This document shows positions 13,001 to 28,000 of a DNA stretch of 64,000 nt, one piece after another (the stretch's first letter is position 1; the number at the start of each line of letters is the position of its first letter). The notes under the pieces were generated by a model. That model was not told the origin of the DNA. It worked only from the letters and a program-made list of their open reading frames with translations, and searched no databases. A program made the translations under genes and the position numbers. The stretch spans positions 4,045,569-4,109,568 of the forward strand of contig VUYV01000046.1 in NCBI GenBank assembly GCA_008711295.1, in the 5' to 3' direction. The stretch comes from Anarhynchus alexandrinus. Its lineage: Eukaryota; Chordata; Aves; Charadriiformes; Charadriidae.

Positions 13001-16000
13001 GGTGATGTGATTGCATAGCTAGGACTGTCATATGATGCAACATTTTGTGGTCTACAGCGCTGCAGAAGTTTTGACTTTCCTCCCTACTCTCTCATTAGTG
13101 GCAGAGCCACATCGAATGATAATGACCCCTGAAACCACGCACTTAACATTTTTAACTCACGGCGTATGTTCATGGTAACGTGCTAAGGCAAAAATGACAT
13201 GTCAAAGCATACATTTTTTATGAAATATATTTATTTTCTAACAAATGTTTTTATAGTGAAGGAAAAGTTTCTTTTTGTCTTTTATGGTTTTTAATTCTTT
13301 GTTCCTTCTTCTGTGTCCAGTTCTGGGCTCCCTGGTTCAAGAGGGACAGGGAATTGCTGGAGAGGGTACAGCAAAGGGCTACAAAGATGAATAGTGGACT
13401 GGAGCATCTTTCTTATGAGGAAAGGCTGTGGATCCTGTGAGGATCTGGGTAGAAGTTTAACCATTTCTTTAATTTGTTTTGGGGATTTATTATGAATGTC
13501 TTCATCTAACAGTATAACATTCTTTGTTTCAGCTCGTTGCTGTCTGTTAAGTGTATGAAGTTAACTAATAATTACTGTGTTAGCTGAACCGAAATCTGAA
13601 TAACTAGTGGTGATATAAACAAACCACTTAAATTTGGAAATACTAACTCCTCTTTTTAAAATTACTTTTCAGGGATCAATTCCATCTTCATGTGTAAGCT
13701 TTGTAACTTATTTTCACCAAATCAGTCTGAACTGTTGTCTCATGTCTCTGAGAAGCATACAGAAGAAGGGACCAACGTGGATGACATCATTATTCCTCTC
13801 CAACCTCTAACAGTACCCACAAACTCAAACAAAGATGCAGAAGGTAACATTCATAAATTGAGTCATATAACATTCATAAATTGAGACAATTGAAACATAA
13901 ATTTTCAAAGAAGTAATTTAGTTTTTTAGTAAAACCTGTGGTGTGATGATTCTGCATTGTGTATAGAATGATTTACATAGCTTGTTTTTATAATGGTCAC
14001 TGGACAACTGCCAACCTGAATTTTGTTCAGTGCAGAATAGATTGGAGGACGGATCTGGGTAAACTCAGTGTGTGATAGGGGATGATGACATTGATCCATT
14101 AATTTTAAATGTCAAGTATAGCTAAGTCTGCTTCCTACAGCTTTAATTTGAAGCTGTGTCACAGCAGTGGGAAGATTGTGTAATAGCAGTGGAAAGCAAC
14201 CACGACACCATGGGTGGGGGTCTTGCTTAGGAATGGTGGTGTGCTTTGAGTTGTCAAACTTGTTGCTTTTTGTGTTTCAGATAATATTAATAATTCTATT
14301 CCCAAAAGGAAATGGCATGATTAATAATTTATAACTATGCTTTGATATTGGCACTAGTAAATAAGCAATCTGGTAGTCAAAGGTTGAATTAGTTATACAG
14401 AACAATTTTACTCTGCAGTGGAAGAAGTTCTATTAATTCCATTTTTAACTGATTATAATTGCAGTTCTTTGTAATATTAGCAGTGAGTTTAAAATAATTC
14501 AGACTTCATAATTCTTTTAGACCCTTACTGAGCAATGGATGTATATTGTTGGCAAGTGTCTTGTTTAACACAACTACTAGAATTTTCCAATCAATTTGAT
14601 TTCTGGATTTTAAAAAGTATGTGCTTATGAACAAAACCCACTCTAATATTATCCTTAGAAGTTTGGGGCTTTTTATCATTAACATATGCATGTGATATTT
14701 CTTCATTTATTTACCAGCCGTAATTCAGTAGTTACTTAAACTTCATCAACATAAGATATTTCTAATAATGGTCATAAACTATTCAACTGTAGCTGCTATC
14801 TCCTCCGATGGTTGGGGAGGAAAAATTGCACCAGATTATTATTTCACACGATGTCTAAAATTAACACTGCTTCAGAAGAAGATGAATAAATATCAAATCT
14901 ACATCAAGTTTCACAATGCCATTCTAGTCTTACTTTAATTTTACAGAATGAATTCCTCAGGCATGCAGAATGCATCTTCTTTCTTAAATCTTTGTTTCCC
15001 ATTAGCCCTTCACTAAACTAAAATATATTTTGCAATGTTCTTATTCCTTTCAGTAAAAAGGCTCCTCTGTAAACTTCTTTTTGCATTTGCATCAGGGACT
15101 ACCTGCACTTTCTGTATTATATGTGGTTAAACATGCATTCTACATTTATGAGGATAGTATGTAATTACTGTTATGATCTGAAACAGCAGAAATCAGATAT
15201 AAACAACTTTTAAGAAAATAACTTTGCTAATCTAATTATGTAAAATACAACGTTCCCATGTTAAGTTACATGTTCATTAGTTACGTTTTTCATTATTCTT
15301 GGTGAATGCTTCTCATCATCTCATATGATCATATGGTGCAACCTTTTTCAGATTATGTAGCCCAACTCTTTGCCATCTGCTCTCAGTAAGAATGTAAAGG
15401 TAAAGGTAAATCACTTTCATTTCAACTTGTATTATAAACATACTTTAATGTTTCTTCTTTCCCATCACACAGATTGATTGGAGAAAAGGGTAGTCTGTTG
15501 TGAAGTTTAAGTGAACACTTGCACAAGTGTTTTTTGACTTCTGGCAAATGTTTTGTTTGAATCATGCTGCAGCTGCCAGTGGGGTGACTGTGCTGAGCTA
15601 TTTACACAGGTTTGGAGAAAAGGGCCATTTGATAGGGATCACTTACATCTCCTACTCTTCCAAAGTCAGAGATATTTGCCCCATTACAACACTAAAATGG
15701 TTTATTGAAGATTTTTTTTACATGCATAACTTGAGTTTTACATGTAATTGAGTTAATGCTGATGGGTAGAAAACCAGAGGAGAAACATCCATGATATACT
15801 TACAGTGTATAGTCTTACCAATTTATTGCATTTTTCTGTACATAATAAAGTAACTTTTGAAAATCCTACCCTCTAAGGATGTTGTTCTTTAGTGAACTAA
15901 TTTTGGTAAAGCTTGGGTTTGAGGCAAACACTGAGAATCATTAGGCCCAGTGGAATCCACAGTGCTGGCGTGCCAGGATCTACATGGTGTAGGGTCTAAT

Positions 16001-19000
16001 CTATGAAGAGTTAAAAATTCTCAATGGGGAAGTTATTGTTATTTTAACTTTGTTTTCTTTTTTGCAACTTTGTTTATTTTTAAAATAAACTTTAAAAAAT
16101 GTTGTCTAGGCCCTAGTGCTCTGGAGGTCTTGGTGTGGACCTCTATTTTTATGTAGCGTGATCCCAGACAAGCGAGTATTGGGAACAATCACAGACCTCA
16201 GTAGAATCTGATTGAGATATGTATATATGTACCTTAGCTAAACTTCAGGGGATTAATTAACTGTAATTCTGCTGTATAATAATATGAAGGCCTCATAAAT
16301 GGAAATGTTCTGTGTTACTCATGTTCTGAATATTTTTTAGACAATTGATTATTAAATGGACTGATTTGGAGAAGCTTATGTGAAGAATTCCTATGAAGGA
16401 ACAGTATAAAAATAGACATATAGTTTATTTCATTATTCTCTTTTTGAAGTGCCTTTTTTATGTCTTTGAGTGCATAATTATATAGCATAGCACAGAATGT
16501 CTTCCCAGAATATTGCTGTTGCGCATCCAGTACCAGTCAACATAAAGATTCGTTCCAGTGAGTCTGTGATGAGTGTAAAATCCCTAGAAAAAACCCAAGA
16601 TTTTCTTGGAGGAACTTTTAAAATCTTTTTAATGACCAATTTAAAACTTATGACTAAGCATCCTTGAAATAAGTGGGGGGTTTATTAATTTTTTTAATAA
16701 ACTATTTTTAACAGTTAAGCAGTTTCTTTTTTCTGGCAAGCGATGATGTTTCTGATTAACTTGGTTACGTGCTGACAGAGGAATGGCAATATACTACTAC
16801 TGTTCAATTACTGTGTTTTGTTACTCTTAGGTGGTGCTTTGAACTGTGATTAGTACAGTGCAGCATGAATGGCTAGCTGCTGGCAAGCTGGGTAGAGAGA
16901 GACAGCTGGAATTTTATGGTCACGTGCATTGTTAAAAATTTAATTCTGGCATTGCTAATTCAAAGTAGATTGCAATATGTTTGGCCCTGGAAAGAGGAAA
17001 ACAAAGTGCAAGGAAATGAAATGACTGTCATAAGCTCAGAAGTTCTGGTGAAACATCAGTTGTCCGTGTGAGTCGTCCTGTTCCTGTGTATGTTGCTACC
17101 CAGTGCTTGCCACCAAACCTTTTTAAATGTCTGAGAATGGCTGCAAATTCTCCTACTGGTAGGCTCATTTACAAACCGATGTAAAATATACGCATCCTTT
17201 ATATGTTTGCCACACCATTAGTAGTCGCAGTGATAAGAACTACAATTTTGTAGGCCATAGAGGAGGATCTACCACCAACCTTCTAAAGGAGCAGTTCTCA
17301 CATTTCCACTTGCATACGAGATTTTGTTTCCATTTCTGTCTTAATGTGAATGTGCTGTTCTGTTTTTCATTAATTTTACATTAAAACGGTCATGAAGAAG
17401 CTCTTTTACCTTATTCTGCTTAATTTATTTTTGGATAACATTTTGGGTAATCTGATGATTGCATTGTAAAAGAAGGAAAAGAATATCATACACAGAGAAT
17501 ATCGTGGTTGCATTCACTCTTCAAATCCTGGGATTTAATTATTTTATAGTTACCTGAGCAGTATCCACATCTGTATTCCTCAGACTATGTTTGACACTTT
17601 GGCAAACTGTGACCTTTTTACAGGTTGACATGAAGATAAATGTTATTTGGTTGTTTGCTTGTTTTAATTGTATGCTAATTTCTTAACTCAAAGCACCAAA
17701 TCCTGGTTGCTGCAATTGATGGGTAAAGAGAAGTTTTGAGAACATTGAAATCACCCCTGTCTTTTTGGCTGATAATTGACAAAACTATTTTCACTGTAGT
17801 GCAGCAGCACAGAAATCCAGAACACTGCTGATGGACGGTAGCAAAATTTATGTGAAAGGGTTGCTTTTTTCCTGTTCATAATGAGGCTTTTAATATTCTT
17901 TTTACATTATATTTAAGCAGACAGGTACTCAGTCCTCCTCTAATAAGACACAATGCTTGCTTTTCCACTTGATATCAATAACATGATTAAGTCAAAGCTG
18001 TGGTCTCTGTATGTGGGGTTTTGTTTGTCTGGAATAGTTAAGGGAAATGTTGAACAGATTTTGAATAAGGTGCTGCCACCACCTCCTGTTGTCTTGCAGC
18101 ATCTTCCCTTAAGGTCCCTTATTTTTCGATATGCTCTATGTCAATCAATTTAGTAAGGTCTTTTGGTACACGTACTTGAAAATTACTTGTTTGTTCTTTT
18201 TTTGGTATTCTCTCCTTTCACGCTTTTTCAGACTTTTACATTGTCGCTCTCAATTTATCAGGCAGAAGGTAGGCTATTGGCTTGATGAATTCTTGATACA
18301 AAGCTTTAGACAGTTCTTAATCTTTGTTCGTGATATACCCTGGTTTGGTGAAAGTTTCTGGAATAAGAGCAGCAGAAATGTATGTTTCTCGTAAGAGGCA
18401 CAGTTTATGTGTAGTACCGCCAGTCTGTTTTAGCTTGAATAATCTCAAGATATTTTCAAGCCTTTGGAACTGCAGCAGTTGCTTAATTGCTGGGCATTTC
18501 TCTCTTTTAACCCAGAAGACATATTTTGATACTTCTCCCATCTGTACTGTGCAAAAAACCCCAAACCAACAGTAAAAGTATGAAATTCTGAGGAGAATAA
18601 TTTTATTTTTATTTCTGCACAAGTCTCAAGATTTGGAAATATTTTGGTGTAAGAAAACTTTAAAGGATCTCTCTGCTGTGACTACCATAAGCAGAAACAT
18701 GCACGAGATTTCAATTTGCTTGTTTTTTTCTGAGCACTAAAACCAGAGTTCTTCACAAAATTTTAGTATGTACTAGCCCCTTGTCTTTCTCTATGATATG
18801 GTAAAGACAGTGGCTGACAGGTGCTTCATACCTGTTCTATTTCACTTAGCACATTTTAATGCATATTATACTCTGGGGTTTTTTTTTGCAATTAGGATGA
18901 CCATATCAAGCTCTTTTACCTTTTAATTCTCATAGCTGGAATTCACTGCAGATAACTGAAGGTTTTTAAACTGGGAATTTGGTCACCCTGGCATCCAGAG

Positions 19001-22000
19001 ATGATTCAAGCTTTATGTGATCTGAACTGCACTCTGGAGAGTAGTTTCACTGTTCCTTCAATATAGAAGACAGCAAATTAGTTAATATTTATCTCAAGTG
19101 TCTTAACATTAGATAAAATGAACCCTAAAAGCCTGGAAGAAGCCTGGCTGCTGTGTCTTGTTTCTCCATACACCATCAGGCAAGCTCTTCTAGATGCACC
19201 CTAATTTTTCCTTCTCAGAACTATTTATCTTTATGCAGATACACAGAGTAGATAGGACACTTCACAAGATGTCAGCTCAGACTTTCAAAGATCATTTGAA
19301 TGCTACCATGCTTTACTGTTTGTGAACTGACAGTTTCTTGCAGAAAAGCAGCTTCAAAGTAAATAACTAAAATGTATACAATAACAATCGGATAATTCCT
19401 CAAGAAGCACAGTATAAAGAACTAAAAAAAAGCAAGCAACCCCTAAGATTAACAAGAAGGATAGAGACTGGTAGAGACTGATTCTTTTCATTGTATTAAA
19501 ATGTTAGATGGGAGTAGCTTGCAGCTAGACTGAAATCTCCTCAAATAACTTCATCACTAGCTGGAAAATTCCCCCCTTCCCTCTGAGTATCTGGGTTTGT
19601 TGACTAAAAGTTTTCTTGGGGTCTAATTGGTTTGGTCAATCTTCAACAGCTATATCTGTGAGTGGATGATAGCAGTTGGCTTTTGATGTAACTACAGCAG
19701 TGATGAGAGAAATCTTAAGCAGGAAATAAGAGTGTGAAATTTTTTATGTTGTCATGCATTTCTATGTTCACTGCGTCTCATAGGTTTTATCAGTTTCCTC
19801 TACAGAAATACAGAAGTGTAAAGTTACGTTGTATGTAGTAAGAATTATGGATTACTTCTGATTTTAATTGTTTGAAATACTCAATAAGGAAGCATTTTTT
19901 TTTTTTGTGACTTCTGGAGTTTATTTGTTGCCAACAATTTTTATACCAACTTTTGGCTAGAAAGTGCTAACAATAAAGATCCACGGGAAATATTAGAGAG
20001 TAACAGTTCAATTTATTAAAAGGACAATGAGCTTTTGGTTTTAAAACATAAACTGTTTTTCTCTGAATATATGTCCATACTTAAGCGATTTCTTTGAGAG
20101 TTATTTAAATTAAAAAGGCTTTTTGTAGAGTGTCAGAACACAGCAGAGCAACTTTGTCAAATATGCATGCTAATACAGTTATACAACAATCTAAAAGAGT
20201 GTTTGCAGTGTAATTTCTGTGAAACTGTGGCACTTTGACATCTGCCGATTTCAGGAACACAAATGTTGTTGCTTTGCAGCTAGCAGAAATGCCAACAAAT
20301 ACCATTGCTTAAAAATAAGTTTGTGTGAAGCTGACCTTTTTTTAATCTTTAGGGATAGAGGCTCTCAAACTTCATTTAATATTCCTGTTTTTCAAAGATC
20401 AGATGGATATTAGATAATCAACTGTGGAATTTAATTATAGCTTCTTTTAAACTTTAACCTTTTTTTCTAGAGCTTCTTGTAGTGAAAAGGAAAAGGGGCA
20501 GACCAAAAGGGTCTACGAAAAAGTTTTGTGTGGATGAAGATGTGGCAGAAAATAATCCTGTTCCAAGCGAAGAAACTCCACCTGGGACAGAAGAAGGTCC
20601 AGAACTGTCTGAAGTCTCACCAGGCAGCTTGGAATGTAGGAAATGCAATCGGAAGTTCTCCAACATGCGTCAGCTGAGGAAACATATCTGCATTATTGTT
20701 TTAAATGAAGCAGAGGAAGAAGGAGATGGAGGTAAGAAAATATCCAACAAAAATATCTGAAGCATGTTGTGAAACAGTGCGTTTCCATCCTGTGACCTGA
20801 TTGGTAACAACTCGTAATCCCCAGTGTTAATTTTAAATGGAATGGAACTGTCTAATTCTTCTAACATAAAAAGCATGTTGAAGCAAAACGGAGAATAAAG
20901 CTGGAGAAGGTATTTTAATTTTTTTTTAAAAGGTCAGAATGTTTATTGCACTAATGATTGTCTTAAACTCCCTGAAATGCTTGTTTTGCATAAGTAACTG
21001 TTCTGTTTCTCACAAAGAGGATTACAGTTTTCCAGTGAGAAGTGGTGTGAGCCGCATAGGGGAGGATGATCCTGTAGAGGTGTTTCTATCCAGTAACTTG
21101 GGAAAACTGAATTCTTGTGATAGATTTAAAGACTGCTTTTCTGGATGGCTTGTTTTACTGTATAAAAAATAATGCCAAACTCACCTCTCTATTTTACAAA
21201 ATTTTATGTGAATGACTGTCTTTGGAGTATGAGAATTCATTATTTAAATTTAGCTTTAAGATCGATTTGAATATGTTCAGCCTCTCAAAGTTTTAGAACA
21301 GAATAGAACAGAATAGAGATATGATCATCTCGTCCAACTGCCTGACCACTTCAGGGCTGACTAAAAGTTAAGGCATATTATTAAGGGTATTGTCCAAATG
21401 CCTCTTAAAACACTGACAGGCTTGGGGCATCGACCACCACGCTAGGAAGCCTGTTTAAAAAGACAACAGTGAATATTCGAATAGAGTAGAATAGAATAGG
21501 TTGAAGGGACCTGCAACAGTCATCTAGTCCAGCTGCCTATTTAACTTTGCTCAAAGGTGAATGTCACATGCATACAAAGTAATAATTTTAATTTCGTAAT
21601 AATTTCGTGTTTGTGTTAAAGTTAGGTTTTTGCTTTAGCTATAGCTGCTTAGCATGATATCCTGTTGATTCTACTTGTAGACAAAATTTGCCATTGATTT
21701 TTCTCCAGTTTTCTATTACCCTTTTGTGTCCAGTCTGTCATTATGATATACAACTGGTATTACTATTTTACTTTCAGTGAGATGTAAAGTTTAACTTCTG
21801 TGGCAAAGACTAATTAAAATGGGCTTAGAATATCTTGACAGAGGACAGAAACTCTTGCTTTGATAAAGTACCTGGTTATTTTTTTTCTGTCATCAGTGGT
21901 AGATTTTTCAACTATACATAGTGACCTTTACTTCAGCTGTCTCACCTCTGACATCACAAGCGTCCATGCCCTTTGCTGTTTGTGTGTGCTAGGTATGATG

Positions 22001-25000
22001 TTAATATTTGCATTATTTCAGCAATGTTGCCTTTTCTAATGTCCTTTTAAAATAAAATCTCAGATCAGAGTTTAAACTCAAATTACCTGTTCTTGACCTG
22101 TTAGCTCATTAGAGCTCCTAGATCTTATCTTGATCTGTGTTGCTACAAAACACGCTGGCAGATTTTTCAAAGTAAATTTCTCATCCTTTTCCTTCTTTAA
22201 AAAGAAAATAGCCTAAATTTTGGGCAGATGAAACATTTTTTTATGTATTCTCTGGCAAAAGCAAACCAGTCAAGCAAAATAAGTCGTTCTTGAGCAGCAA
22301 ATAACAGGGGCTAGTGCAGCTAGACTATCGCTAGGCCAAAACTTCCTACTGTGACTGCAAACTATGAAGGTATTAGGGGCTGTTTTTATCCTGAAGGGAT
22401 AATTCTTCCTTGGAATACATCTGGGAAATTCAGTCTTCAGTCATGTACTGATCACTGTCCCATTACAGGAAAACTTTTCACTTCTGGCTTTATCATATGA
22501 ACTGCTTTGGGACAGCTTTTCAATTTCTGACTATGTAGATGAAAGTAGCATGTGTATTATTATTATCCTTTAAGAAAATGTGATTACACTAAGTAGTTCC
22601 AAACTTTGTGAGGAGTGGACAAGAACAGTACAGTCTGTGCTTATGATTGTTTGCTATACTTGTGTTGCTGTACTGGCTCAGAAAACATGTTCTTAAAAAA
22701 TTGAGCTCTTGGAGTTGAATTGTTATCAGACTCAATTTTCATTATGAAGAAAGTTTTGAGGATGATGAGTGAACGTTGTAAAAGTGAACACAAAAGTCTA
22801 AAGTTGAAAAGGCAAGTAAATAATGAAATTATAAATGCTTTTTTATCTGTTCATGTAATTTCATGAGGACCTTTTTTTAATTTTTAAATTATGAAAAAGT
22901 ACCCAAATGCATCAAGATTCTTAGTTGTCAAAGTTGTTGACAGAGTCCCTGAACTAGAGGTTTCACTCATATCATTGGCAACTGAATACTGAGCTGTTAC
23001 ACTCATTAATTTATCTAAGTGGCTTACAAAGCTGTCTGTTTTTCTGGTTTTTAGTATGTTCTGTGTTAATGAGTTTAAGGGCATTATTACATAGTCTGTG
23101 AAACAGTGGTACTTCTGCTTATTTCTGAAACTCAATGCTGCTCATTTCATTGGGTGCCATCTTACTGTATAATTATGGGAAGTAGGGAGTAATAATTCTG
23201 TATACCCTCTTGCAAAAGGTTCATAATTTAGAAATCTTCATATTTGTGTTTAGATTATTTTTATCCTGTTTGAGTGTTAAGTAACAGATGAACTAGACTA
23301 TATGGAAATTGCTTATGCATCTGGTCAGGTTTATTCTTCTCAACAACTCTGCTGTAACTGTTTTGAGATGGAGGACTAGCGGTGTTCAAAACACAAGAGC
23401 ATCCCTTGTTTATACCGTGGCATAATTTTTTAATTTTTTTTTCTCTTCTACTCTTTTGTTCATGATTCCTCAGATTATGTTTGATTTTCTGACTACTGCT
23501 GAGTATTGAACTTATGTTTTCAGGGAACTATTTAGAAAGACAGCCAGATCTTTCCTGTGTTGTAAGAGTCAATTTAGAGCCCATTGTTTTATCAGTAAAG
23601 CTTTTTCCTACATGTGCATTGCTTTGCATTTATTGTCACTGTAGGTGGGAGTCTGTTCCAGACTAGCATGTGTCTGCATATATGTGTTTATGCACTAAGT
23701 TTTCTAAGGTTTAATTATGCTCAGGAAGGATCAAGTCAATACTTTCAGGAAGCCTGTGGAGTGACATAGGGTTAGCTGAATTGCTTGTAGTCTCCATTGA
23801 CTGTGTTAACTAGAGCTCTGTCTATAATGGCAATTTAGAAATGCAGCTTGTGGGTGCTTTCATCTGGTTTAATTCCAGGTTATTCTGTCACCAGTTACTA
23901 ATTACTGAGAGATCTTTCTGTAGCTTTGTTGCCATCAAATGGTGTTGAATCTAAATATACCATACACAGATAGTGTTGTAGGTGTCTCAATACTGCAAGT
24001 ATTACACCTGGTATTTATTTTGTGTGTATGTTTTTGTATGTGTATAATGTTCAACGAATATTTTGGTTATTTGAGCAGATGTGGTTGATACTAACGTTTT
24101 CTAAAGTAAACTATCCCTGAGAGGAAAAACTTCTTGAAATCACACTTATTTTATTGTATATGAGAAAAAGAGAGTACTGAAACTTCTAATTTGATGAGAT
24201 TTCTCTGTTGATGAAATTCTTAGAGCTAGATGGAGAATTTTGAGGGTCTTTGAACCTTCCAGAGCTACAATGTCTTCTGTCTCATTTCAGACACAGTAGT
24301 TCAGAGCAGATGGCTAAAAATCATAAGGAGGTTTGGCTGCAGTTCTAAGGTCTTTGACCTCTTACCTAATACATAAGGGTTGGTTTCCCTCTCCCTTTTT
24401 ATCCATGTATTTCCAAATTGAAATTACTTTTATCTGATTTTCTAATGCTTCTGGGATTTTTTTTGTAGTACTTTTTTTGCTACTTTCTCAAGTTTTTTAT
24501 TTCTTGAGAAGTCCACTGTGTGGACATCTTATCAATGGTCAAGTATGTTTTCACTTTGCACTGTGTCTGGCTGGGATGAAGTTAATTTTCTTCATAGCAG
24601 CTCATATGATGTGCTGGTTTAGATCTGTGATGAAAATAATGCTGATAACACACTAATGTTTTAGCTATTGCTAAAATATGCTGAACATACAAATATTGAA
24701 AAGGTATATATTGATATTCTGTGTGATACTGATACTCTTTATTGAGAGAAACTTAATATATACATTGAGCTTCAGTTGAAATATTAGGAAAGGTTTTCAA
24801 GTAATAAAATATTTCGCTGTCTTTTATAGATTCACAAGGGAAGTGTTGACATCCTTATCATATTGGATGTTTAAAATTACAGTGAATAAATCACTATAAA
24901 ACTGTATTGAAACTGCAGTATGCATTGGTCAGAGGAATAATTGGTGAACGTAATAGACCTCTGTTGTTTTTTGCTGCTGTTATTAGTGATCCACATTGAT

Positions 25001-28000
25001 GTCTCAGAGATCAGTGTCTCATTGATAGTTCAACTCTTTCAAGTGTCACCAAGCCTTACTGGTTATCGGCATCCTCTGTGCATCTAATTTCATCCTTTGA
25101 TGCGTAATGATTGCTGTCAACTTGTGGGCCCATTCACTAAAACAGCAAGAAAAAAATGTGTTAATTTTTTGCACAGAATTAAAAAATCTCTGTTGTGCTT
25201 ACAAATTCCCCAGTTTTAGAATCAGAGTGGTTTAGGTTGGAAGGGACATTAAAAATCGAGTTCAACCCCCCCTGCCATGGGCAGGGACACTTCCCACTAG
25301 ACCAGGTTGCTCAAAGCCCCATCCAGCCTGGCCTTGAACACTTCCAGGGATGGGGCCTCAGCAGCTTCCCTGGGCATCCTCTTCCAGTGCCTCATTACCC
25401 CCAGAGTGAAAAATGTCTTCCTGATATCTATTCTAAACCTCCCCGCTTCCAGTTTGAAGCCATTACCCCCAGTCCTATCACTACCTGCCCTTGTAAAAAG
25501 TCCTTCCCCAGCTCTCCTGTAGGCCCCCTTTAGGTACTGAAAGGCTGTTATAAGGTCTCCCTGGAGCCTTGCCTTCTCCAGGCTGAACAATCCCAACTCT
25601 TTCAGCCTGTCTTCATAGGAGAGGTGCTCCAGCCCTCTGATCATCTTTGTGGCCTCCTCTGGACCCACTCCAACAGGTCCACGTCCTTCTTGTGCTGAGG
25701 ACTCCAAAGCTGGACGCAATACTCCTGGTGTGGTCTCACCAGAGCAGAGTAGAGGGGCAGAATCACCTCCCTCGACCTGCTGGACATGCTTCTTTTGATG
25801 CAGCCTTGATGCAGATGCGGTTGTCTTTCTGGGCTGCGATCACGCATTGCTGGCTCATGTTGAGCTTCTCATCCACCAGCCCCGCCAAGTCCCTCTCCTC
25901 AGCACTGCTTTCAGTCCGTTCTCCACCCAGTCTTTATTTCTGCTTGGAATTGCTGTGACCCAGGTGTAGGACCTTGCTCTTGCTCTTGCTTGTAGGACCT
26001 TGCTCTTGGCTTTGTTGAACTTCATGAGGTTGGCTTGGGCCCACCTGTCCAGGTTCCTCTGGATCGCAATACATGCTTAGTAAGTATTTTTTTTTAATAG
26101 AGGGCTTATTTTTCTAAGTAAGTTGCTGTGATTTAAGCAGAGCTGTGTGTACACCTATTTCTCTTTTTATTTGGTTAAACCAAATTGAAGGTTTTGGCTA
26201 ATTGGATCTGGCTGGCTGGGGGTACTACCATCCATTCTTTTTGTCCTAACACAAAACTAGAAGAACTGAGAATCTTCCTGAATAGCTGTGTGCCTTCACT
26301 GTGTCTGCTCCCAGCAAGAAAGCAGAGCTTCTTCAGCCCCCACCGCTGGGATGGGATGGGTTTGGGGATTTTGGCTGTTGCTAGATTGGATCGGTTCCCC
26401 AGAAGCTGCCTCTAAACTCACCAATTTTGAGAGACAGAAACCAGGTAATTATTTTAACCAGCATCCCTCTCCCACACTGCTGCATACCTCAATCTCGGGC
26501 CAATATAAGAGAGGACATTTGATGGCTGGGAATGGGATTTGGGTGGAAGGCGGATTGCAGCAGCAGACAGACCGGATTCTCTTCTCTGGAGTGAACCCTT
26601 CATTTGTAGGGAATTAGGAGCCTGCATAATTCTTAAAGATGGCACTTTTTGGTCTTAGCTTTAAATGTTTTTTTCCATCAACTGGATTCTAATTTAAATG
26701 AATTCTTTCTGTGAGTAGTATGTCAGTCTCTGCAGGAGAAGCAATTTGATGTGCTCATTTTGAATGGCCAGTTTAATTTTTTTTTCCAAGCTACTTTCTT
26801 GCTACCATGAAATACCAGCATCTTTTAGGGGATAAAAAGTAATTTGAATGAAGAGTAGTTTAAAAACATGCCAATTAGGGATGTGTAGCTGTGCCTGAAA
26901 AATGTCATACATCCAATTATGAATGCAGAGAGCAATACCTTCAATTAATGACTGAAATAGAATCATGGGACAGATGAACAATCTAGTTCGACGGGACTGA
27001 GAAAGCGGTGATTCATTCAGAGTTGACAGTAGCTTCACTCATCAACACAGACACGACCAATTCTTAAACATGTTAGAAGGCACAGGCATGGCATTGTATT
27101 TCTTGCGCAAACAGAAACAGGCGTTTAAAATGCCTGTTGCTAGGTAGGAGAGGTCAGTTTATTTGTCCGTTGAATCGAAGGGCCAGCTGACAAAGTGCTA
27201 AGCTGACTGCTTAGCAAGGAAGATGCAGAGTGAGGCAGTTTGTCTAAATAAATCTGTTTAGGAGCAAACAAAGACCCTTACTGCTTGGAGAAACTACCTA
27301 TTGTACGTTGCATATACTCTATTTTCTCATAAATCATCCTAAAATCACTTATGGGTGTTACTTTATAATACAACAAGAATTATTTTATTATACAGGTGGA
27401 TTGTCCTAGTTGTGAGAGGCAAAACACTTATTTTGACTTTAGTCCACAACAGTAACACTTCAGTAATTTTTTCCAGGAAGACAACTAAATTACTGATGAG
27501 ATCGTCCTGTTTTGTGGAAAGGCAGTTTGAGCCCCATGGTCAAAGTTGAAGCTCTTTTTTTTTTTTTTTTTTTTTNNNNNNNNNNNNTTAATCCTTTCTT
27601 AAAGTACACCTTCTAGTTCAGGTTTTTTTTGGTTCAGGAGCAAAGCAGCTGTCATTGAGTTAAGATTTTTTTTTTTTGGTTTTGTGATTTGATGGAGGGT
27701 GTTGGTTTTGGAGGTTTTTTTAAAGTCTCTTTCAGGTTACACACAGACTATGAAATAGTTATGTTTGAAGCAAAACGCATTGTCAATGTTTGCAGCTCCA
27801 GCTCCTTATCAACAAATTGCTTCTGGAAGATACTTGTTCCTCTCAGAAAGGGAAAGAATGGGGCTACTGCCATCAACATGTCAGATTAGTGAATAAATTT
27901 TAGTGTTTTAAGCATCAGAACTTGACTTTACCATTCTGTAGTGAGGAGACTATTTTTTTCATGTGTCATGTGAGTGATGACAATGTTCACATAAATTTTC

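Larger units (their letters stand above)
1058..13672 (+). other. ZFAT intron 1 (12.6 kb)
   Basis: This phase-1 intron opens in the CpG island with a strongly G-rich non-template strand. It contains an ancient CR1 relic (about 3960-4640), a GC-rich repeat (about 7145-8365), a G17 tract with an N, a TAATTA-rich cluster (about 10700-10925), a perfect small hairpin (12911-12935) and a CR1 fragment (about 13311-13452). The remaining parts, such as 1630-3950, 4650-7140, 8370-10690 and 10930-12900, are AT-rich and hold no feature that could be recognised by eye. Short open frames inside are of chance size. Confidence 0.85.
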
